DNA from: Brevibacterium rongguiense
GTDB taxonomy: Bacteria; Actinomycetota; Actinomycetes; Actinomycetales; Brevibacteriaceae
Assembly: GCF_009857845.1 (NCBI RefSeq)
Contig: NZ_WWEQ01000028.1
Span: 1-36,879, forward strand
Direction of reading: 5' to 3'
Length of the DNA stretch: 36,879 bases
Shown here: positions 15,410 to 23,434 of the stretch, one piece after another
Numbering within the stretch: position 1 is the first letter of the stretch
Layout: the number at the start of each line of letters is the position of its first letter
Position numbers and translations under genes: made by a program
The notes under the pieces: model-generated
Told to the model about the DNA's origin: nothing
What the model saw: only the letters and a program-made list of their open reading frames with translations
Databases searched by the model: none

Positions 15410-16432
15410 TCAGGATCCGACGGCGTTGAGGAGGTCCTCGCCGGCGGCGATCCGGCGCACCTGCTGGGCGAGGATCGCGATGATGCGCGGTTCGAACGCG
15501 CTCGTGTCCCCGCCCTCGTGGGGCGTGATGAGGGTGTTCGGGGCGCGCCACAGCGGGTGGTCGCTGGGCAGCGGCTCCGGGTCGACGACGTCGAGCGCGG
15601 CCTGGAGCCTGCCGGATTCGAGCTCGGCGAGCAGCGCGTCCGTGTCGACGACGGCACCGCGGGAGACGTTGACGATCATGGCGCCGTCTGGCAGTCGGGC
15701 GAGGAAGTCCGCATCGACGAGGTGGTGGGTCGCATCGGTGAGCGGGGTGATGAGGAAGACGAGCTCCGCGCGCGGGAGCACCTCGCCCAGGTCATCGCTT
15801 GCGTAGACATGGCCGTGCTCGTCGTCGCGCTCGCGGCTGCCGGCGCGCAGCACCGTGACGCCGAAGGGCTCGAGGCGGGCGCGGATCTCCTCGCCGATGC
15901 CGCCGACGCCGACGATGAGCGCGGTGCGGTCGACGAGCGACCAGCGCCGCTCGTGGGCCCAGGTGCCCGAGGGCATGTTGCGCGCGGCGACGTCGATCCC
16001 GCGCAGCCGGGCGAGCGCGAGGCCCACTGCCAGCTCCGCGGTGGCCGCGGCGTGGGCGCCGGCGCCGGTGGCGATCCGGATGCGGCCCTCGAAATCCGCG
16101 ACGGGGTCATAGCCCGTGCTCTGCATCTGGATGAGCTTGAGGTGCGCCAGGCCCTCGAGCGCGGACACCGCCTCGCCTGCCCCCATGTAGGGCATGACGA
16201 CCGCGTCGATGTCGTCCGGGTCCGGCGCGCTGCCACCCGCGGATTCGCCGCCGCCCACCGATTCGCCGCCGCTGGTACCGCCGCCGGTCTCGTTGCCCGG
16301 CCCGCGGCGGCCCTCGGGCGACCAGACGATGAGGTCGAGGCCTGCGCGGTCGTCCGCGGGGACCTCGGCTTGGACCGCGTCGCGCAGCGCCGCGGTGGGG
16401 AAGGCGATCGTGTGGATGTCGAGCGTCGTCAT
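15410..16432 (-). CDS. D-2-hydroxyacid dehydrogenase family protein
   Basis: A 340-residue NAD(P)-dependent dehydrogenase of the D-isomer 2-hydroxyacid family (phosphoglycerate/glyoxylate reductase fold). The nucleotide motif is GVGGIGEEIRARL; VNVSRGAVVDTDAL carries the conserved Arg, followed by the Asp/Glu region DVVDPEPLP and the catalytic His in TPHEGG. The substrate cannot be assigned: it is too short for SerA (no ACT domain), and the active-site surroundings fit glyoxylate/hydroxypyruvate reductase-like members. Residues ~45-75 form a Gly/Ser/Glu low-complexity insert (TGGGTSGGESVGGG) in the catalytic domain, unusual for the family. The ATG at 16432 is the only sensible start; downstream it shares the 48-bp palindromic terminator with the convergent dehydrogenase. 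Confidence 0.85.
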   Translation of the reverse strand: MTTLDIHTIAFPTAALRDAVQAEVPADDRAGLDLIVWSPEGRRGPGNETGGGTSGGESVGGGESAGGSAPDPDDIDAVVMPYMGAGEAVSALEGLAHLKLIQMQSTGYDPVADFEGRIRIATGAGAHAAATAELAVGLALARLRGIDVAARNMPSGTWAHERRWSLVDRTALIVGVGGIGEEIRARLEPFGVTVLRAGSRERDDEHGHVYASDDLGEVLPRAELVFLITPLTDATHHLVDADFLARLPDGAMIVNVSRGAVVDTDALLAELESGRLQAALDVVDPEPLPSDHPLWRAPNTLITPHEGGDTSAFEPRIIAILAQQVRRIAAGEDLLNAVGS

Positions 16433-16480
16433 GGCCCCAGTCTGGCAGACCCGGCCGCGGTCGCGCAGAGACGCGAGCCC

Positions 16481-16595
16481 GGCCGCGCAGAGGCGCGGCC
16501 GCGACGACTCGTAGCCGCGCCCCGGCCTCGGCGCCGAGTGCCAGCGCGGGCGTGACCCCGCCTACAGGCCAGGGGCGCGGCGCTCGAGCGCCGCG
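16481..16595. terminator. Hairpin cluster downstream of the FMN reductase
   Basis: GGCCGCGC/GCGCGGCC with an AGAG loop occupies 16481-16500, and a perfect 20-bp palindrome centred on CTCGAG occupies 16576-16595. Further GGCCCGG repeats lie at 16600-16640. They follow the FMN reductase stop (16645, minus strand) and probably terminate its transcript. No T tract. Confidence 0.5.
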
Positions 16596-16644
16596 GGCCG
16601 TGGCCCGGCGGGCCCGGGCCCCTGGCCCGGCGGGCCCGGGCGGC

Positions 16645-17319
16645 TCAGCCCATGTTGAGCAGCTGCTCGAATGGCGTGACCTGCGCCGGGTCGAACTCGT
16701 CGGGGCGGCGGTGGGGCTCCGCCACCTCGGCGTCGGTGCCCGGAGCCGCGGCGGCGCGGTCGGGTCCGCCCACGCCGGTGCGGATCGAGCACACGAGGCC
16801 CATGAGCTCGGCCGCGCCGGCCTCGGCCCGCGCGTTCGGCGAGCCGGCGCCGCCCCCAGCGCCCCAGTCCTCGGTCGCCGCGTAGACGGTGGTGGGCAGC
16901 ACGATGCCCTTGAGGTAGGCGATGACCGGGCGCACCTGGGAGTCCAGCACGAGCGAGTGGCGGGCGGTGCCGCCGGTGGCGGCGAGCAGGACGGGCTTGC
17001 CCTGCAGGCCGCCCTCCGGGAAGAGCTGCCAGAACAGCGTGAAGATGCCCACGGGCGCGGCGTTGTAGACCGGGGTGATCGCCACGACGGCGTCCGCGGA
17101 CTCGATCTCGGCGAACGCCTCCTCGAGGCGGGGCGTGGGCATGCCCGTCAGCGTCATGTCGACGAGGTCGTGGGCGAGGTCGCGCAGGCTCACGGTGCTC
17201 ACCTGCGCCTCGGTCCCGGACTCCTCCGCCCGCTTGCGCACGGCGCGCAGGACGCGCTCGCCCAGCGCGGTCGAGGACGAGGACTCGGACATGGATGCGG
17301 AGACGGCGACGATCTTCAT
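16645..17319 (-). CDS. FMN reductase, CE1759-type
   Basis: A 224-residue NAD(P)H-dependent flavin reductase of the flavodoxin-like FMN_red family. It begins MKIVAVSASMSESSSSTALG, with the Ser-rich phosphate-binding loop for FMN, then SADAVVAITPVYNA and VLLAATGGTARHS motifs. Family and neighbourhood match the CE1759-type reductases that accompany CE1758-type luciferase-like monooxygenases in actinobacteria; it would supply reduced FMN to the gene upstream (17437-18660). The ATG at 17319 follows AAGGGGGAG; the longer reading to 17385 adds residues before the conserved start and is rejected. A hairpin at 17398-17432 separates it from the monooxygenase, so the two may be only partly co-transcribed. 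The C-terminal region contains an Ala/Pro-rich stretch. Confidence 0.85.
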   Translation of the reverse strand: MKIVAVSASMSESSSSTALGERVLRAVRKRAEESGTEAQVSTVSLRDLAHDLVDMTLTGMPTPRLEEAFAEIESADAVVAITPVYNAAPVGIFTLFWQLFPEGGLQGKPVLLAATGGTARHSLVLDSQVRPVIAYLKGIVLPTTVYAATEDWGAGGGAGSPNARAEAGAAELMGLVCSIRTGVGGPDRAAAAPGTDAEVAEPHRRPDEFDPAQVTPFEQLLNMG

Positions 17320-17397
17320 CGGGACTCCCCCTTCTGCTCGCTGTGCTCTGGGTGCTCGGCCGGGTGGGCGGCGCTGCCCCCACACCCTATGACAGCC

Positions 17398-17432
17398 CGC
17401 GGGGGCGAGGCCGCGCCGGCCTCGCCCCCGCG
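17398..17432 (-). terminator. Hairpin between the monooxygenase and FMN reductase genes
   Basis: Perfect 15-nt arms (17398-17412 and 17418-17432) with a GCGCC loop begin 5 nt after the monooxygenase stop codon. The strong stem could terminate transcription or attenuate expression of the reductase. No T tract. Confidence 0.65.
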
Positions 17433-17436
17433 CGGC

Positions 17437-18660
17437 TCAGCCCTGGGAGCCGGCGCCGCCGGCCCCATCGGACTTCGTGGCGCCCTCGGACTTCTTGGAT
17501 TCCTCGGCCTCGCGGCGGGCGCGCTCCTCGCGGTCCTTGAACGCCTGGGAGTCGCGGCCGCCGCCGGGGATCGGGTCCTTGTCGGCCTCGTGGCGCGCGA
17601 CGAGCCACTCGTGGGTGGGCGCCTCGGGCACCTCGGGCGAGTGCTGGGCGGCGAACTCCTTGCGCAGGGTGGGCAGGACGTCCTCGGCGAGGAGGTCGAT
17701 CTGCTCGAGCACGGTCTTGAGCGGCAGGCCCGCGTGGTCGACGAGGAAGAGCTGGCGCTGGTAGTCGCCGGCCCATTCGCGGAAGGACAGCGTGCGCTCG
17801 ATGACCTGCTGCGGCGAGCCCACGGTCAGCGGGGTCTGCTTCGTGAAGTCCTCCATGCTGGGGCCGTGGCCGTAGACGGGCGCGTTGTCGAAGTACGGCC
17901 GGAACTCGTTCCAGGCCGCCTGCGAGTCCTTGCGCATGAAGACCTGCCCGCCCAGGCCCACGAACGCCTGGTCGGCGGTGCCGTGGCCGTAGTACTCGTA
18001 GCGCTGGCGGTAGAGGTTGACCATGCGCTGCGTGTGGTACGTCGGCCAGAAGATGTTGTTGTGGAAGAAGCCGTCGCCGTAGTAGGCGGCCTGCTCGGCG
18101 ATCTCGGGACTGCGGATGGACCCGTGCCACACGAACGGCGGGACGCCGTCGAGCGGGCGCGGGGTGGCGGTGAACCCCTGCAGCGGGGTGCGGAACTTGC
18201 CCTCCCAGTCGAGGTCCTCCTCGCGCCACAGCCGGTGGAGCAGGTTGTAGTGCTCGATGGCCAGCGGCAGGCCCTGCCGGATGTCCTTGCCGAACCACGG
18301 GTAGACGGGGCCGGTGTTGCCGCGGCCCAGCATGAGGTCCATCCGCCCATCGGCCAGGTGCTGGAGGTAGGAGTAGTCCTCGGCCAGGCGCACGGGGTCG
18401 TTCGTCGTGATGAGGGTGGTGGCCGTGCTCAGCTCGATGCGCTGCGTCTGCGCGGCGATGTTGGCCAGCAGGACCGGCGGGTTGGCCGGGGCCGCGAACG
18501 GCGGATTGTGGTGCTCGCCGGTGGCGAAGACGTCGAGGCCCACCTCTTCGGCCTTCTTGGCAATCTCGACCGTCGCCTTGATGCGCTCGTGCTCCGTGGG
18601 CACGGTGCCGGTCACGGGGTCCGGGGTGACGTCCCCGATGGTGAAGATGCCGAATTCCAT
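17437..18660 (-). CDS. Luciferase-like FMN-dependent monooxygenase, CE1758-type
   Basis: A 407-residue flavin-dependent monooxygenase with the bacterial luciferase TIM-barrel fold. Diagnostic parts: MEFGIFTIGDVTPDPVTG at the N-terminus, ATGEHHNPPF with the His pair, LMLGRGNTGPVYPWFGKD for FMN phosphate, and a C-terminal region with YQRQLFLVDHAGLP. It pairs with the downstream FMN reductase as a two-component system; the substrate is unknown. I chose the ATG at 18660 because AAGGAG lies 5 nt before it; a GTG two codons earlier overlaps that site. The last ~45 residues are charged and Gly-rich (EESKKSEGATKSDG), beyond the family core. The promoter region holds an AT-rich palindrome that probably binds a repressor. 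Confidence 0.9.
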   Translation of the reverse strand: MEFGIFTIGDVTPDPVTGTVPTEHERIKATVEIAKKAEEVGLDVFATGEHHNPPFAAPANPPVLLANIAAQTQRIELSTATTLITTNDPVRLAEDYSYLQHLADGRMDLMLGRGNTGPVYPWFGKDIRQGLPLAIEHYNLLHRLWREEDLDWEGKFRTPLQGFTATPRPLDGVPPFVWHGSIRSPEIAEQAAYYGDGFFHNNIFWPTYHTQRMVNLYRQRYEYYGHGTADQAFVGLGGQVFMRKDSQAAWNEFRPYFDNAPVYGHGPSMEDFTKQTPLTVGSPQQVIERTLSFREWAGDYQRQLFLVDHAGLPLKTVLEQIDLLAEDVLPTLRKEFAAQHSPEVPEAPTHEWLVARHEADKDPIPGGGRDSQAFKDREERARREAEESKKSEGATKSDGAGGAGSQG

Positions 18661-18669
18661 GGCCACTCC

Positions 18670-18689
18670 TTAGTTTAACTTTTAACTAA
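18670..18689 (-). promoter_or_regulatory. AT-rich operator-like palindrome upstream of the monooxygenase
   Basis: A 20-bp imperfect palindrome with TTAGTT and AACTAA arms (16 of 20 positions symmetric) in otherwise ~75% GC DNA, immediately before the AAGGAG of the monooxygenase. The form resembles MarR-family operators, and a repressor bound here would block the promoter. TTGCAC about 15 nt further upstream is a possible -35. It also contains the stop codon of the hydrolase gene. No regulator gene is in the window. Confidence 0.55.
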
Positions 18690-19916
18690 CTTGTGGGGGT
18701 GCAACGCGGGGCCTGGGACGCTTATTCCGACACCGGGCCCGCGCGGGGAGAGCGCACGCGCACCGGACGCACCGACCACGCTGGGGGCACCGACCGCGCC
18801 GGGGGCCGCCACGCTCGGCACGCCCGCGCGTGGCCCTGACGGGCCCGCCCCGCGCGCCCCGGACTCACCCGCGCCCGGCCCGGGCACGCCGGGCCCGCGC
18901 ACCTCGGCGCCGCAGGGCACCTCGCCCCGCGCGCTCGAGCCGGCGGCCGCACACACCGCGCCGCCGTCGAACTCGGCCTCGACACGGCGGATGAGGTTCG
19001 CGCTGAGCGCGGGCCGGTCGGCCATGACGAAGTGCCCCGAGCGCGTGATGACCTCGGTGATGACGCGGCACTCGCGGGCCAGCTCGCGGGCCTCGGCGAA
19101 GACCTCGCCCACCCAGCGCCGCGAGCGCAGCTGGGTGACGAGCCCGGAGGCCGGGAAGATGCCCAGCACCGCCTGCGGGCGCAGGGGCGCACCGGAGCGC
19201 AGCGCTGCGAGCTGGCCGGCGCAGTGCTCGAAGTCGACGATCTCGCGCACGAGGCGCCGGAGGAAGCCGGGCTGCACATACGCCAGCGGCAGCACCCCGT
19301 GGCGCGCGTAGATCCCCGCCCAGCGCAGGGCGCCCACGAGGATCGAGCCGGTGTCGAAGAGGAAGCGCGCGCGCGCCAGCAGCCGGCGCTGCACCGTGCG
19401 CACCAGCGAGTCCTTCGGCGCCGGCCGACCGGCCACGAACGGCAGCCCCGCCTCGCTGAGGGTGGAGCCGTCGAGGAAGACCCCGCCGCGCAGCCGCTCC
19501 GGGTGCAGGCGCAGGGCGGCCTCGACGATGTAGGCGCCCATCGAGTGGCCGAGCGCCAGGGCGGGTTCGCGCACTCCGCACGCGTCGAGCACGCCCACGA
19601 GGCGCGCGGCCTCGACGGGCAGGGAAACACGGGTCAGCGCGGCGCCGGCGGCCTCGTGGACCGCCTCGGCGCCGGCGAGGGCGCACTCGGCTTCCTGGGG
19701 CGAGGCCTCGCGCCAGCCGGGCCGGGCGAAGACGATGACGCGGTGATCGGCGGCGAGCTCCTCGACCAGCGGCAGCCAGTCCGGGATCGCCGAGCCCACG
19801 CCCGCGGAGCAGATCACGACCGGCCCGCTGCCCGCGTCGAGGACGCGGGTGCGGCGGCCCAGCACGCGCAGCCAGCGGATCTTCGCGCGTCCGCCCACGC
19901 GCCTCAGCAGGCGCAT
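18675..19916 (-). CDS. Alpha/beta hydrolase
   Basis: An alpha/beta hydrolase-fold enzyme: VVICSAGVGS supplies the oxyanion region, ALGHSMGAY (G-H-S-M-G) the nucleophile elbow Ser, and TRSGHFVMADRP the catalytic His. An Asp is expected in between but cannot be placed confidently. The substrate is unknown. The start is uncertain: I use the ATG at 19916 (MRLLRRVGG), which lies just downstream of a leaderless short ORF; a GTG at 20018 gives 34 extra residues but lies upstream of the -10-like TAGAGT. After residue ~320 the protein continues as ~95 residues of Gly/Ala/Pro/Ser low-complexity tail, and its TAA stop lies within the operator palindrome of the monooxygenase. It is downstream of cysK and epsC on the same strand. 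Confidence 0.75.
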   Translation of the reverse strand: MRLLRRVGGRAKIRWLRVLGRRTRVLDAGSGPVVICSAGVGSAIPDWLPLVEELAADHRVIVFARPGWREASPQEAECALAGAEAVHEAAGAALTRVSLPVEAARLVGVLDACGVREPALALGHSMGAYIVEAALRLHPERLRGGVFLDGSTLSEAGLPFVAGRPAPKDSLVRTVQRRLLARARFLFDTGSILVGALRWAGIYARHGVLPLAYVQPGFLRRLVREIVDFEHCAGQLAALRSGAPLRPQAVLGIFPASGLVTQLRSRRWVGEVFAEARELARECRVITEVITRSGHFVMADRPALSANLIRRVEAEFDGGAVCAAAGSSARGEVPCGAEVRGPGVPGPGAGESGARGAGPSGPRAGVPSVAAPGAVGAPSVVGASGARALSPRGPGVGISVPGPALHPHKLVKS

Positions 19917-19960
19917 GTGCAGGGCCCCGCTGCCATGACGGCGGACGACGTCGACTTCAT
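19904..19960 (-). CDS. Leaderless short ORF ending Cys-Thr-Cys-Ala-Cys (possible cysteine leader peptide)
   Basis: The 18-residue reading MKSTSSAVMAAGPCTCAC begins 7 nt after a TAGAGT hexamer (19972-19967), exactly the geometry of the ilv leader peptide, and ends with three Cys in its last five codons. Its stop (19906-19904) lies 10 nt inside the hydrolase reading frame that starts at 19916, so the two overlap and could be translationally coupled. Leaderless short ORFs with cysteine tracts act as cysteine-responsive attenuators in mycobacteria, and here the genes immediately upstream are the cysteine biosynthesis genes epsC and cysK. The -35 region is weak and Cys codons are not rare in GC-rich off-frames, so this is a candidate only. 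Confidence 0.35.
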   Translation of the reverse strand: MKSTSSAVMAAGPCTCAC

Positions 19961-20024
19961 GGCCACACTCTATGCGCACCCGGCGACCGCGCAGGGGCGC
20001 GTCCAGCGCCCGCCGCACACCCGC

Positions 20025-20891
20025 TCAGATCCACAGCGCCGGCTCCACGAGCACGGCCGGGTCCACGGGATCGGCGGGATCCGCCGCCGGCGCGGCGGGC
20101 GGGCGCGAGCCGGCAGGCGGGCGCGAACTGTCCTGCGAGCGCGAGCCGGCAGGCGCCTCCCCCGCGGACCCCTCGCCGCGGGTGCCACTCGAGCCGCCCG
20201 CACCAGCGGTGCGTCCCGAATCACCGCCCGCGCCGTCAGCACCGCCGGCGCCACCCGGCCCCCGCGCGCCCGCCCGATCGCCACCTGCCTGGGCCGCGCC
20301 CGCACCCCTGGCCGGCCGCACCGCGGCGGGGATGCCCACGGCCACGGAATCGGCCGGCACATCGCGCACGACGACGGCGTTGGCGCCCACGGAGGAGTTC
20401 GCGCCGATCGTGATGGGGCCGAGCACCTTGGCGCCCGCGCCGATCATCGCGCCGTCGCCCACCGTCGGGTGGCGCTTGACCGCCTGCAGCGATGTGCCGC
20501 CCAGCGTGACCTGCTGGTAGAGCATGACGTCATCGCCCACCTCGGCGGTCTCGCCGACGACGATCCCGGAGGCGTGGTCGATGAAGAAGCGCCGCCCGAT
20601 CTGCGCTCCCGGGTGGATCTCCACGCCGGTGAGCGTGCGCACGGCCTGGGAGAGCAGGCGCGCGGGCACCCGGCCCGCGGGCCGCTGCCAGAGGCGGTGC
20701 AGGCCGCGGTGGGCCCAGATGGCGTGGAGGCCGGGGTAGCTGAGGATCGTCACGAGGTCGTTTGTGGCCGCCGGGTCGCGCCGCCGCGCGGTCTCCAGGT
20801 CCTCGCGCAGGGCCGCGCGCACACCCGGGCGGGTCAGCCCGTAGGCGGCCGCGCCGGCCGCTGCCGCCGCGGCGGCGAGTCCGAACCGCAC
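20025..20891 (-). CDS. cysE: Serine O-acetyltransferase (EpsC/CysE type)
   Basis: The enzyme acetylates L-serine with acetyl-CoA to O-acetylserine, the substrate of the cysteine synthase encoded just upstream. Residues ~1-85 are helical; a left-handed beta-helix of hexapeptide repeats follows ([48 protein letters not shown]). [10 protein letters not shown] carries the catalytic His, and [11 protein letters not shown] is the conserved loop. The start is GTG at 20891, 5 nt after the cysK stop, with GAGG close by; an Ala-rich hydrophobic stretch at residues 5-17 precedes the core. A ~95-residue Gly/Ala/Ser-rich tail follows the beta-helix; the catalytic part alone resembles the short EpsC form. 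It probably forms the cysteine synthase complex with CysK, although the usual C-terminal Ile is preserved only at the end of the tail (..ALWI). Confidence 0.92.
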   Translation of the reverse strand: MRFGLAAAAAAAGAAAYGLTRPGVRAALREDLETARRRDPAATNDLVTILSYPGLHAIWAHRGLHRLWQRPAGRVPARLLSQAVRTLTGVEIHPGAQIGRRFFIDHASGIVVGETAEVGDDVMLYQQVTLGGTSLQAVKRHPTVGDGAMIGAGAKVLGPITIGANSSVGANAVVVRDVPADSVAVGIPAAVRPARGAGAAQAGGDRAGARGPGGAGGADGAGGDSGRTAGAGGSSGTRGEGSAGEAPAGSRSQDSSRPPAGSRPPAAPAADPADPVDPAVLVEPALWI

Positions 20892-20896
20892 GGCCC

Positions 20897-21826
20897 TCAG
20901 TCCATGTACTCGGCGAACAGGGGCGTGGAGAGGTAGCGCTCGCCGAAGTCCGGGAAGACGACGACCACGCGCTTGCCCTGGTTCTCCGGCCGGCTCGCCA
21001 CCGCCTCGGCGGCGGTGAGCGCGGCGCCCGAGGAGATGCCCACGAGGATGCCCTCCTCCTGCGCGACTCGGCGGGCGGCCTCGTTCGCGGCTTCGTTGTC
21101 CACTGCGACGACCTCGTCGTAGACCTCGCGGTTGAGCACGCCCGGCACGAAGTTCGCGCCGATGCCCTGGATGGTGTGCGAGCCGGCGGTGCCCTCGCTC
21201 AGCAGCGGGGAGGCGGCGGGCTCGACGGCGACGATGCGCACGCCGGGCACCTTGTCCTTGAGCACCTCGCCCACGCCGGTGAGCGTGCCGCCGGTGCCGA
21301 TGCCGGCGACGAAGACGTCGACGCGCCCGTCCGTGTCCGCGAGGATCTCCTGGGCGGTGGTGGTGCGGTGGATCTCCGGGTTGGCCGGGTTCTCGAACTG
21401 GCGGACGAGGACCGCGTTGTCCTGGCCGCCGATCTCCTCCGCCTTGTCCACCGCGCCCTTCATGCCCTCGGCCTTCGGGGTGAGGACGAGTTCGGCGCCG
21501 AAGGCGCGCAGCAGGGCGCGGCGCTCCTTCGACATGGACTCCGGCATCGTCAGCACCACGCGGTAGCCGCGGGCCGCTCCGACCATCGCGAGCGCGATGC
21601 CGGTGTTGCCGCTCGTGGCCTCGACGATCGTGCCGCCGGGGCGCAGCTCGCCGGATGCCTCAGCCGCGTCGACCATGGCCACGCCGATCCGGTCCTTCAC
21701 CGAGTTCGCCGGGTTGTAGTACTCGAGCTTGGCGACGACCTCCGCGCCGGTGCGCTCGCTGGCGGCGCCCAGCTTGACGAGGGGGGTGTGGCCGATGAGC
21801 TCGGAGACGTTGTCGTAGATCTTCAC
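20897..21826 (-). CDS. cysK: Cysteine synthase A
   Basis: This PLP-dependent O-acetylserine sulfhydrylase makes L-cysteine from O-acetylserine and sulfide. The 309-residue protein is full length. [11 protein letters not shown] carries the PLP Lys44, [12 protein letters not shown] binds the substrate, [12 protein letters not shown] is the PLP phosphate loop, and GISSGAAL comes near the C-terminus. The start is GTG at 21826: AAAGGA lies 8 nt upstream and the next residues [18 protein letters not shown] match the family N-terminus, so the longer reading is rejected. It is the first gene of a cysK-cysE operon, divergent from def. Its 5' leader contains a perfect hairpin (7-bp arms, 21880-21896); whether it has a regulatory role is not evident. 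Confidence 0.96.
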   Translation of the reverse strand: MKIYDNVSELIGHTPLVKLGAASERTGAEVVAKLEYYNPANSVKDRIGVAMVDAAEASGELRPGGTIVEATSGNTGIALAMVGAARGYRVVLTMPESMSKERRALLRAFGAELVLTPKAEGMKGAVDKAEEIGGQDNAVLVRQFENPANPEIHRTTTAQEILADTDGRVDVFVAGIGTGGTLTGVGEVLKDKVPGVRIVAVEPAASPLLSEGTAGSHTIQGIGANFVPGVLNREVYDEVVAVDNEAANEAARRVAQEEGILVGISSGAALTAAEAVASRPENQGKRVVVVFPDFGERYLSTPLFAEYMD

Positions 21827-22099
21827 GGTGCGGTCCTTTCGCGTGCCTGCAGGGTCGGATCCCGCGCGGAGCGGGAGGGGCGGCCCGCCGGGCCGCTGCG
21901 CGCGGCATCGCGGGGGGCGCCGGTGACCAGCCAATGGCTTCAGCTGCTCGGCGCGCCGGGCGCCGCCCGCGCGGCCGCCGACGGGCGGGCAGCGCGGGAC
22001 GGCGCAAGGCGTCCTATGAGCGGCAACTGAGGCCCCGCGCGGCTTATTCCGCCTCCCCGGACTCTTGCAGGCGGCGCATGGGCGGCCCGGGGCCTCCAC

Positions 22100-22105
22100 T
22101 AGACT
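22100..22105 (+). promoter_or_regulatory. -10 box TAGACT of def (leaderless)
   Basis: TAGACT is followed by 8 nt and the ATG at 22114, identical in hexamer and spacing to rlmC. There is no Shine-Dalgarno sequence and no convincing -35. Confidence 0.5.
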
Positions 22106-22113
22106 CAGCGGCT

Positions 22114-22689
22114 ATGGCCATCCACCCCATCGTCGTGTGCGGCGAGCCCGTCCTCCACGCTCCCGCGGCCCCCGTCGAGTCCTTCGACGCGCAGCTGGGC
22201 GAGCTCGTCTCGGACATGCGCGAGACGCTCGCGGCCTCCAACGGGGTGGGCTTGGCCGCGCCCCAGATCGGCGTGGGCAGGCGGATCTTCGTCTTCGACG
22301 CGGACGACGACGAGGCGGGCGTCCACCGCTCCGGCGTGTTCGTCAACCCGATCCTCGTGGCCACGCGCGTGCCCGAGGGCCGCCCCGACCCCGACGACGA
22401 CTCCGAGGGGTGCCTGTCCGTGCCGGGCCTCGACTTCCCGCTCAAGCGCGCCCACCGGGTGACCGTCAACGGCCGCGACGAGGCGGGCGAACCCGTCTCG
22501 CTTACGGTGGAGGGCTGGTTCGCGCGCATCATGCAGCACGAATTCGACCACCTCCAGGGCACGCTCTACGTCGACCGGCTCGAGGGCAAGTGGGCCAAGC
22601 GCTGGAAGAAGGCGAAGGCGGAGCTGGGCTACGGCGAGCCCGGCGAGTCCTGGCTGCCGGGCACGGACCCGGACCCGTTCGGCCACTGA
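22114..22689 (+). CDS. def: Peptide deformylase
   Basis: The enzyme removes the N-formyl group from nascent proteins using a metal ion (Fe or Zn). The 191-residue protein has the three family motifs in order: GVGLAAPQ (residues ~45-52), EGCLSVPG with the metal-binding Cys, and QHEFDHLQG with the two metal-binding His and catalytic Glu. The ATG at 22114 follows a TAGACT hexamer with 8 nt between, and MAIHPIVVCGEPVLHAPA matches family N-termini, so the upstream extension of the frame is rejected. The C-terminus extends past the usual end with KAKAELGYGEPGESW, common in actinobacterial deformylases. It is convergent with udk. Confidence 0.95.
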   Translation: MAIHPIVVCGEPVLHAPAAPVESFDAQLGELVSDMRETLAASNGVGLAAPQIGVGRRIFVFDADDDEAGVHRSGVFVNPILVATRVPEGRPDPDDDSEGCLSVPGLDFPLKRAHRVTVNGRDEAGEPVSLTVEGWFARIMQHEFDHLQGTLYVDRLEGKWAKRWKKAKAELGYGEPGESWLPGTDPDPFGH

Positions 22690-22698
22690 GGGCTCTCA

Positions 22699-22809
22699 CG
22701 TCCCCGCGGGGACGCCGTGCCCCATCCCGCGCCCGAGGTGCGGGCCGGGGGACGCTCGACCCGCACCCGGGGCGCGCGTCGCCCGCTCGGCCCCCGCCTC
22801 GGGCGCGGG
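22699..22809. terminator. Palindromes between def and udk
   Basis: A perfect 16-bp palindrome (CGTCCCCG/CGGGGACG) lies at 22699-22714. Beyond it a larger inverted repeat has 13-nt perfect arms at 22726-22738 and 22797-22809 enclosing a smaller GTGCGGG/CCCGCAC hairpin. Located between convergent genes, these are likely bidirectional terminators. Confidence 0.6.
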
Positions 22810-22814
22810 ACCGC

Positions 22815-23426
22815 TCAGAGGCGCCGGTCGATGGCCCGGGTGATCATGTCGAGCGCGACGAGGTTCTGGCCGCCGGCGGGGATGACGAGGTCCGCGCGGC
22901 GCTTCGAGGGCTCGACGTAGAGCTCGTGCATGGGCTTCACGGTGGTGAGGTACTTGTGCTCGACGGATTCGAGGGAGCGCCCCCGCTCGATGACGTCGCG
23001 GCGGATGCGGCGCAGGATGCGGACGTCCGCGTCGGTGTCGACGAAGAGCCGGATGTCGAACAGCGCGCACAGCGCCTCATCGGCGTAGATGAGGATGCCC
23101 TCGACGATGATGACGGGGCGCGGCTCGACACGCACTGTGGCCTCTGAGCGGTTCTGGTCGGCGAAGTCGTAGACCGGCGAGTCCACGGCCCGCCCCTCGC
23201 GCAGCCGGGCGAGGTGCTCGATGAGCAGGGCGTCGTCGAACGCCTCGGGCGCGTCGTAGTTGAGCGCCGCGCGCTGCTCGAATGCGAGGTCGTCGCGGCG
23301 GGCGTAGTAGTCGTCCTGGCGCAGCAGCACGCAGCGCCCGCGGTAGGCGTCCATGAGGGCCCGCGTGAGCGTGGTCTTGCCGCTGCCGCTGCCGCCGGCC
23401 ACGCCGATGATGATGGGGGGCTCCAC
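22815..23426 (-). CDS. udk: Uridine kinase
   Basis: It phosphorylates uridine (and cytidine) in pyrimidine salvage. The 203-residue P-loop kinase has Walker A GGSGSGKTTL at residues ~11-20, QDDYYARRDDL with the catalytic Asp and substrate-binding residues, NYDAPEAFD, VIIVEGILIYAD, and the lid region RRIRRDVIERGR. Length and order match Udk. The start is a GTG at 23426 that leaves 8 nt after the stop of the upstream gene (23435), so the two are probably co-transcribed. No clear Shine-Dalgarno sequence is seen; re-initiation from the upstream gene may drive translation. Confidence 0.92.
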   Translation of the reverse strand: MEPPIIIGVAGGSGSGKTTLTRALMDAYRGRCVLLRQDDYYARRDDLAFEQRAALNYDAPEAFDDALLIEHLARLREGRAVDSPVYDFADQNRSEATVRVEPRPVIIVEGILIYADEALCALFDIRLFVDTDADVRILRRIRRDVIERGRSLESVEHKYLTTVKPMHELYVEPSKRRADLVIPAGGQNLVALDMITRAIDRRL

Positions 23427-23434
23427 GCCGCGGC

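Noticed and set aside
19032..20936. 634-codon plus-strand open frame opposite the hydrolase, epsC and cysK
   Set aside because: It is antisense to well-identified genes, is Arg/Ala/Gly-rich without domains, and is an artefact of the high GC content.
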